A DNA stretch of 36,277 bases from Paenibacillus glucanolyticus NBRC 15330. Its GTDB lineage: Bacteria; Bacillota; Bacilli; Paenibacillales; Paenibacillaceae. Both the position numbers and the translations under genes were made by a program. The stretch covers positions 1 through 36,277 of the forward strand of contig NZ_BIMC01000032.1 of the NCBI RefSeq assembly GCF_004000885.1, read 5' to 3'. Below are positions 31,391 to 36,277 of the stretch, piece after piece. The notes below the pieces were generated by a model, which saw only the letters and a program-made list of their open reading frames with translations, did not search any database and was not told the origin of the DNA. Every line of letters starts with the position of its first letter. Positions within the stretch are counted from its first letter, which is position 1.

Positions 31391-31418
31391 ATTATAGCAG
31401 CAACCTAATTATTGGAAA
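31391..31418 (-). promoter_or_regulatory. probable recombinase promoter
   Basis: TATAAT (complement at 31391-31396) with TTTCCA (complement at 31413-31418), 16 bp apart, ends 15 bp before the GTG start. The -10 box is perfect; the -35 box is weak. Confidence 0.55.
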
Positions 31419-31420
31419 GC

Positions 31421-31460
31421 AAAAAGAGCTCACAATCGCCGTAATCGACGTTGTAAGCTC
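31421..31460 (-). terminator. terminator upstream of the recombinase gene
   Basis: On minus, GAGCTTACAA pairs with TTGTGAGCTC and is followed by TTTTTG. It would stop transcripts that enter from the right and so separates the array from the chromosome. Confidence 0.7.
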
Positions 31461-31653
31461 CCGATACTTTCGGTGCTGTCCATCCTTTATGATCCAACCC
31501 CATTCAACTCAGTAATATTACATTTAGGGGTTTAAAATGCTTTTAGCCATTAAAAAAATTAAACCATAATTAAGGTAGCCAAGGCTACTTCATATCTCAC
31601 CTTGCTTCAAGCACGAAGATGCAGTGCAAGCGAAATTGTAGTCCTGCACTCTC

Positions 31654-31720
31654 CGTGTAACATGATAACGAGTAGCGCAGCGAATCGGTTTTGATGTTAC
31701 ACGCCGTCTTCGAATAACTC
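31654..31720. other. solitary inverted repeat with a cassette-end-like tail
   Basis: CGTGTAACAT (31654-31663) and ATGTTACACG (31694-31703) form a perfect 10-bp inverted repeat. The right arm is followed by CCGTCTTCGAATAACTCAC, close to the tail that follows GTTA boxes in the array. A second pair, AGTGCA / TGCACT, lies just to the left (31623-31650). It may be the remnant of a site on the far side of the recombinase gene. The rest of 31461-31989 shows no gene. Confidence 0.5.
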
Positions 31721-31989
31721 ACAACTAGATATATATCCATCTGCGTTCAGTGGCATTCTTACCTAAAGAATAGAGTATACGTGATTGTTACTGCAGCTCC
31801 TCGTTTCACGAGACCATCTTGTGGTGGATGTTGATGAGGGATCCTTACACTCCATGGGAAATGACGGCCATGGTATTACAATTGTCCATTAACGTACCCT
31901 ACCAATTCTAGAAATCAGAAGGAATATTTGTCCATTTCATCGAAATACAATGTACTAATACGAAATCGATAGAAAGTGATGTGTATCTT

Positions 31990-32940
31990 ATGAACGGAAT
32001 TCTGGGCGTATCCGGACTATCATTCCTGCTGGTTACACTCTTTACGCCACTGCTCATTTGGGCATTACGCACCTTAAAGCTTACACAGCCGATACGGACC
32101 GAGCTGCCTCCGGATCATCAGGCCAAACGCGGGACGCCGTTAATGGCTGGGCTTATTCTGCTGGTTGGCGTGGCCATGTCACTGCAGTTTCATCCTGCGC
32201 CACTTACGGTTTTTTTGTGCTCATCCTTTCTCTTGTTCAGCTCCATCGGGTTTATGGATGATTTCAAAAAAGCAGCCTGGCAGGACCCCTCCGGTATTTC
32301 CGGACGTATGAAACTCGTGCTCCAGTTCCTGTTTACCGGTATACTGCTGTATGTGTTGTTCCAGTCCTTCTCGCTGACAAGTGAGATCACGCTATTCCAT
32401 GGATTTCAGCTTCATCTGCCTGTCAGCGTATACATCATCGTCATGCTATTATTCATTGTAGGGTCGGCTAATGCCATCAACTTTACCGATGGTTTGGACG
32501 GGCTGTTAATCAATGTGGCGATACCTACCTACTTTTTCTTCTTTCTGATCTCCGATAAACCCGAGGTGCAGATGTTTTCGCTGGTCATGATTGGCTGTCT
32601 ACTCGGCCTGCTGCTCTATAATATTTATCCTGCTCGAGCGTTCATGGGCGATACCGGATCACTGGCCATTGGCGGGTCCCTATCGTTTCTGGCCGTCATC
32701 GAGAAGGTCGAAATTCTGATTCCGCTTCTGTTCTTCATCTATTTGGCTGAACAGCTTTCCGTCATCCTGCAGGTATGGTATTACAAGCGCACCAAGCTGC
32801 GGCTGTTCCGGATGACGCCTATCCATTACCACTTTAGTCTCAAGTATGGCTGGAGCGAGAACAAAATCGTGATGGTATTCGGGTTTGTTTCTTGGTTTAT
32901 GGCTCTGCTCTGTTGGGTGCTTGTAAAATATGTAATGTAG
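31990..32940 (+). CDS. MraY-family phospho-N-acetylmuramoyl-pentapeptide transferase paralogue
   Basis: The 316-residue membrane protein has about ten spans and the MraY motifs: PDHQAKRGTPLMAG, the Asp pair in GFMDDFKK, NAINFTDGLDGL and YPARAFMGDTGSLAIGG. MraY moves phospho-MurNAc-pentapeptide to undecaprenyl phosphate at the inner face of the membrane. The late histidine motif reads PIHYHF rather than PLHHHFE, and the gene stands alone outside a mur cluster, so it is probably an accessory copy. The ATG at 31990 is chosen; a GTG at 31981 is possible. The gene is clearly richer in GC than the array. Confidence 0.88.
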   Translation: MNGILGVSGLSFLLVTLFTPLLIWALRTLKLTQPIRTELPPDHQAKRGTPLMAGLILLVGVAMSLQFHPAPLTVFLCSSFLLFSSIGFMDDFKKAAWQDPSGISGRMKLVLQFLFTGILLYVLFQSFSLTSEITLFHGFQLHLPVSVYIIVMLLFIVGSANAINFTDGLDGLLINVAIPTYFFFFLISDKPEVQMFSLVMIGCLLGLLLYNIYPARAFMGDTGSLAIGGSLSFLAVIEKVEILIPLLFFIYLAEQLSVILQVWYYKRTKLRLFRMTPIHYHFSLKYGWSENKIVMVFGFVSWFMALLCWVLVKYVM

Positions 32941-32968
32941 GGACTCTGAAATAGGCCAACCAGAAAAC

Positions 32969-33009
32969 AAAAGCCTGCGCGGCAGGAAACATGCTGCCAC
33001 GCAGGCTTT
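32969..33009. terminator. bidirectional terminator
   Basis: AAAGCCTGCG pairs with CGCAGGCTTT, and GGCAG with CTGCC inside. It lies between the convergent MraY-like and APH-like genes. Confidence 0.9.
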
Positions 33010-33029
33010 GTTGCATATGGACATCCATC

Positions 33030-33971
33030 TCAAACCTCTCGCGCAATCTCTTCCAGCTCTTTTCTCAAACTGTTGAGTGTTGACACTCGTTCATGTTCCT
33101 CTTGATCATCAAAGAGCAGCTGCTCCATGAACTCCCAGACGTCTTCCAATTTGCGCCTGCCCTGATAAAACTGCAGCGCTTCGGAGTTTATCTCATAATG
33201 AGGGTGCGTCTGCTGATAGATAGCCATGAATTGAGCAAAATACGACTCATCTACAAAGAACCTCATATCCGCTTCGACCGGTGCCAGCTTCAATCCCTCC
33301 CAATCAATCAGCTTCATCTGGTGATCGGCGGACATCAGATTCCAATGATGAACATCGGTATGGCATAACGCCATCCGCAGATCGCGATTCATCAGAGCCT
33401 CGGACAAAACTTCCACTTCAAACATTAATGTTCTTAAGCTCTCGATATGATCAGCCAACAAGTTCCCCGTGTAATCGGGCATCTCCGTGTCCAAGGCGCT
33501 CCTTAACTGTTGAATAAACGGTACCTCGAAGTTTTCCTTCATGGCGCTTGTCACGAGTGGCATCTCTTCTCCATATCGATGAAGCTCCGTGATCATCTCT
33601 GCCAGTTGTTTCACCTGATCCCCTGTCAGCTCATTATCGGCAATCGTGTCACCAACGATATACTCATACAGCAGATAAATCCCCTCATCGTCCTGGCATT
33701 GATAATGGCCATCTGTCGTGAGCACGGGAATCGGAATCTTGCCTTTTAAACGACTGTGCTCCTCAAGCCATAGCAATATAGGCACGTAATCATCAATAAG
33801 CGCAGTCCATTTGGGGGTGGAAGCCCGGCTTTTCTCGTATTCTTTCAGGAAATAGGTATGGCTATCACTTCGTACTCTATACGCGAGCGCGGCCCAACCG
33901 CCCTGCTGCGAGATAATGTCGGGATTCACCATACCGAAATGATTTTTCAACATGCCTTTTAAACGCTCCAT
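33030..33971 (-). CDS. aminoglycoside phosphotransferase (APH)-family kinase
   Basis: The 313-residue protein has the APH/choline-kinase fold. An N-lobe Lys lies in YFLKEY, the hinge in YLLYEYIVG, the catalytic loop in LCHTDVHHWNLM (HxDxxxxN) and the metal-binding DWE in LIDWEGLKLAP. The sequence resembles spectinomycin-kinase-like and CotS-like proteins, but the substrate cannot be assigned. The ATG at 33971 is chosen because GGAGGG lies 4-5 bases upstream; the nine extra codons before it lack a ribosome site. It is a chromosomal gene, convergent with the MraY-like gene. Confidence 0.88.
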   Translation of the reverse strand: MERLKGMLKNHFGMVNPDIISQQGGWAALAYRVRSDSHTYFLKEYEKSRASTPKWTALIDDYVPILLWLEEHSRLKGKIPIPVLTTDGHYQCQDDEGIYLLYEYIVGDTIADNELTGDQVKQLAEMITELHRYGEEMPLVTSAMKENFEVPFIQQLRSALDTEMPDYTGNLLADHIESLRTLMFEVEVLSEALMNRDLRMALCHTDVHHWNLMSADHQMKLIDWEGLKLAPVEADMRFFVDESYFAQFMAIYQQTHPHYEINSEALQFYQGRRKLEDVWEFMEQLLFDDQEEHERVSTLNSLRKELEEIAREV

Positions 33972-34197
33972 TAGCCCTCCTATACCGCCGCTGATCATTG
34001 CACGATTGTTCTTTCACTTTATCATAACGGAACTGAAGACAAGACATAAAGCCCATGATTCATTTCATGATGCTTTTCTACTTGAACGTTAGCTTGAAGT
34101 GTGACTGTCGTTGGAAACTTGCCCGGTTTAATATTAACGGGAAACCAAGGACGGTACGTATCAATGCCTTGCTAACTTGGTTTTGAAGTAATTCACA

Positions 34198-34238
34198 AAA
34201 CTAAAGGATCAGACCTCTAGGGCCTGATCCTTTAGTTT
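34198..34238. terminator. strong terminator after the SLH gene
   Basis: CTAAAGGATCAG (34201-34212) pairs perfectly with CTGATCCTTTAG (34224-34235). On minus, a T tract follows, directly after the SLH protein's stop codon. Confidence 0.95.
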
Positions 34239-34245
34239 TCTTAAA

Positions 34246-36277
34246 TTATTGAATCAAATCCGACTTCCTGAGTAATTTCTGAAGTAGTGTAGCAACTTCA
34301 GCACGAGTGATTTTGCTCTTTGGTTGAATGGTATTGGTTGTTCTACCATTTATAATATCCAGGTCTAAACCTGCGGCTATATGATCTCGAGCATAGCTTG
34401 AAATCGATGCTGCATCTTTATAACCATCTAGCAGTCTGTTTACTCGCTCAGGAGATAAGTCAGGATTGATGCCCGTGATATTCATTGCTTTGGCAATGAT
34501 AGTCATAGCTTGTTCTCGAGTAATCGTGTCCATGGGTGCGAACCGAGAACCACTATAACCCTCAATTAACTGATAATCATGAGCAGTTTGGATATAATCA
34601 GCAAACCAATCGGACTTATTTACATCCACAAACGAAATTTCGCCATTTGCCGGCATCAAACCAAGTGCCCGTACAACCATAGCCACGAACTCTGCACGCG
34701 TAATATCCCTATTCGGTTCGAATAAATTCTGGCCCATCCCAGTAACAATCATTCGTGATCCCATATCATTGATTGCATGCTGTGCCCAATGATCTGTCAC
34801 ATCAGCAAACTCGACTGGATGCCAGACCAAGGTGTACATACTATTGGTCAAGCTGTTAACCACTGCATAATAACGATTGTCTTTTTTCTGTACATATGTC
34901 GGTACATGATGAGTGGAACCATCCAATCCTACAACAATCCCTGTCGTGATTTGATTCGGATCCACTGTCTCTGGAATAGGAATAACCCGTTCAACATAAC
35001 GAGTGAAGCGATTTAATTCTATTTTTGCACCGTTAAACTCAGCCATTAAGGTAAAATGAACAGGCTCCACTAAAAGTGAAACTCCTTTTCGATTCAACAC
35101 ACTTTGGGCAAGGCTTGTTTCTGATGATAGGGCTTTAGACATCATGATTTCAATCGTCACTTCAGATAACGAAGCATCTGCCCCAAGTTGGTCCGCTATA
35201 GCTACAATTGGGAATTGATCCGCATGTATTCTGTAAGAAGCCATTGGGGTAACCAGCTCCAATACGGCTGATTGATCTGCCATCCTTTTAACAACATTAG
35301 CTGTCAGCAGTCCCACAATGGAGTCAGATGAAACATCAACTGGAATAGTAACTACGGCATTCTTACCTTCTCTCTCTAACCACTCTAGCAGTTTATCTGG
35401 GTCAGGAGTAATGGTTGTTATTTTTCGATGGTCAACGACCTTCGTTTCCAGCTTGCCGATATTCTCTGACTTGCCATTGATCATTACAGGCACACCACCT
35501 TGATCCGGTTGTGACGGATTCGGAGACGGTGTTCCGCTGCCTTGAGAACCACCAGCGCTACCGTTATTGCCTGAATTTCCTGGATTCTCCCCACCGCCTG
35601 AGCTGCTTGGAGGATTTACGGTCAACACCAGGTTAGCAGTTGCTATCTCTCCATTCCCATAAACAGCCGTTATTACTGAAGAATGGGTTCCTGCTGGTAA
35701 GCCTGTCACAGGACGTACCGTCCAACTGTCGATACTTTCACCTGCAGCTACAATTCCTCCATTCCCCTCAACGATAAATTTGCCGGGTTCACTGGATGTA
35801 AGACTGTTGATCGTAGTATCGACCATCCCTGTATTCCTGATGATCAATTTCTTTGCTGGAGGCTGTTCGTAACCAACTGTTACAGGCGTAAAGGAAGGTG
35901 CAACAATACTCAATACAGGCAAACTTTCTGATATATCCTCAAACTCAGCACTAATGGTTACATCCCCACTTGGCATGACGAAGCTTCCATCTGTGATGGG
36001 GAAGTCCGTGGAATTGAAAGTGTATTTCAGTGATCCAACTTTCAGTCTCTTACCAAAATCCGGTACAATGTTCAAGCTGATAACACTGCCTGCTGAAGCA
36101 ACAGAAGGGGTAGCTGTTATATGGCCGCCATTCAAATGGCTTATCGTTACCGTATACACATCAATATCACTGACTACTGTAATCGTGGCACTGCCGGACT
36201 TCGTGCTGTCCACGGTCGAAGTTGCCGTAACGGTATAGGTGCCCGGGACGGCGTTAGAAGCCACACTCACCTTTCCG
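34246..36277 (-). CDS. surface protein with three C-terminal SLH domains, N-terminus beyond the window
   Basis: At least 676 residues are visible and the frame stays open at the window edge. The order is an Ig-like/BIG-type stretch (TYTVTATSTVDSTKSGSATI), a YTVTISHLNGGHITATPS repeat of the bacterial-repeat type, a domain with VTVGYEQPPAKKLIIRNTG, a Gly/Ser/Asn/Pro linker, an unknown domain of about 200 residues, and three SLH domains (EFADVTDHWAQHAIN, ISFVDVNKSDWFADYIQ and GYKDAASISSYARDHI, each followed by ITRAE or ITREQ). SLH domains bind pyruvylated wall polysaccharide, so the protein is anchored on the cell surface. This is typical of Paenibacillus. Confidence 0.93.
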   Translation of the reverse strand, partial: GKVSVASNAVPGTYTVTATSTVDSTKSGSATITVVSDIDVYTVTISHLNGGHITATPSVASAGSVISLNIVPDFGKRLKVGSLKYTFNSTDFPITDGSFVMPSGDVTISAEFEDISESLPVLSIVAPSFTPVTVGYEQPPAKKLIIRNTGMVDTTINSLTSSEPGKFIVEGNGGIVAAGESIDSWTVRPVTGLPAGTHSSVITAVYGNGEIATANLVLTVNPPSSSGGGENPGNSGNNGSAGGSQGSGTPSPNPSQPDQGGVPVMINGKSENIGKLETKVVDHRKITTITPDPDKLLEWLEREGKNAVVTIPVDVSSDSIVGLLTANVVKRMADQSAVLELVTPMASYRIHADQFPIVAIADQLGADASLSEVTIEIMMSKALSSETSLAQSVLNRKGVSLLVEPVHFTLMAEFNGAKIELNRFTRYVERVIPIPETVDPNQITTGIVVGLDGSTHHVPTYVQKKDNRYYAVVNSLTNSMYTLVWHPVEFADVTDHWAQHAINDMGSRMIVTGMGQNLFEPNRDITRAEFVAMVVRALGLMPANGEISFVDVNKSDWFADYIQTAHDYQLIEGYSGSRFAPMDTITREQAMTIIAKAMNITGINPDLSPERVNRLLDGYKDAASISSYARDHIAAGLDLDIINGRTTNTIQPKSKITRAEVATLLQKLLRKSDLIQ

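Noticed and set aside
32680..33033. Minus-strand frame opposite the MraY-like gene
   Set aside because: It is antisense to a well-supported gene with all MraY motifs.

Overview
The window looks like part of a Paenibacillus-type Firmicute chromosome, possibly the end of a contig. The reasons are strong GGAGG ribosome sites, a surface protein with three C-terminal SLH domains, an MraY-like glycan-lipid transferase, and AT-rich accessory genes next to a more GC-balanced core. The genus is inferred, not proven.

Positions 1 to about 30.2 kb hold an integron-like array of gene cassettes. Almost every gene is small, lies on the minus strand and is separated from the next by a structured site of 98-217 bp. 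I count about 31 sites, including partial ones. Each site begins with an NNNTAAC box and ends with a GTTANNN box. Next comes an inner pair of boxes (usually TATTCACG / CGTGAATA) with unequal spacers, and then one to three internal hairpins. This is the R/L box layout of integron attC sites, but the body is larger and branched. The two ends of each cassette also share a cassette-specific inverted repeat of about 15-18 bp that extends beyond the R box, with a recurrent two-base mismatch (usually TG against AA).

At the right end of the array lies a probable attI-like site (30178-30244). Beside it is a tyrosine recombinase gene (30264-31376) that reads toward the cassettes. The recombinase has all the expected catalytic residues and an extra N-terminal domain, but no obvious IntI-specific insertion. 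It is broken by two single-base frameshifts in this sequence.

Cassette cargo is typical of sedentary integrons: GNAT acetyltransferases, NUDIX hydrolases, small P-loop kinases, an HD hydrolase, an HNH nuclease, SUKH and other immunity-like proteins, membrane proteins, a CHAT protease with a coiled-coil partner, a PD-(D/E)XK nuclease with a partner, and several unknowns. Two cassettes carry their own promoter and a divergent DNA-binding regulator (XRE at 21.3-22.0 kb, Arc-type at 29.5-30.1 kb). One cassette has no ORF but three 49-bp tandem repeats. Many genes are split by a single-base indel in a homopolymer, which means either decay or sequencing error.

A five-gene two-component/ABC-transporter operon of the bacitracin/lantibiotic-resistance type (5.5-9.6 kb) interrupts the array between two half-sites. 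To the right of the recombinase (32-36.3 kb) are ordinary chromosomal genes: an MraY-like protein, an APH-family kinase and an SLH-domain surface protein cut off by the window edge.
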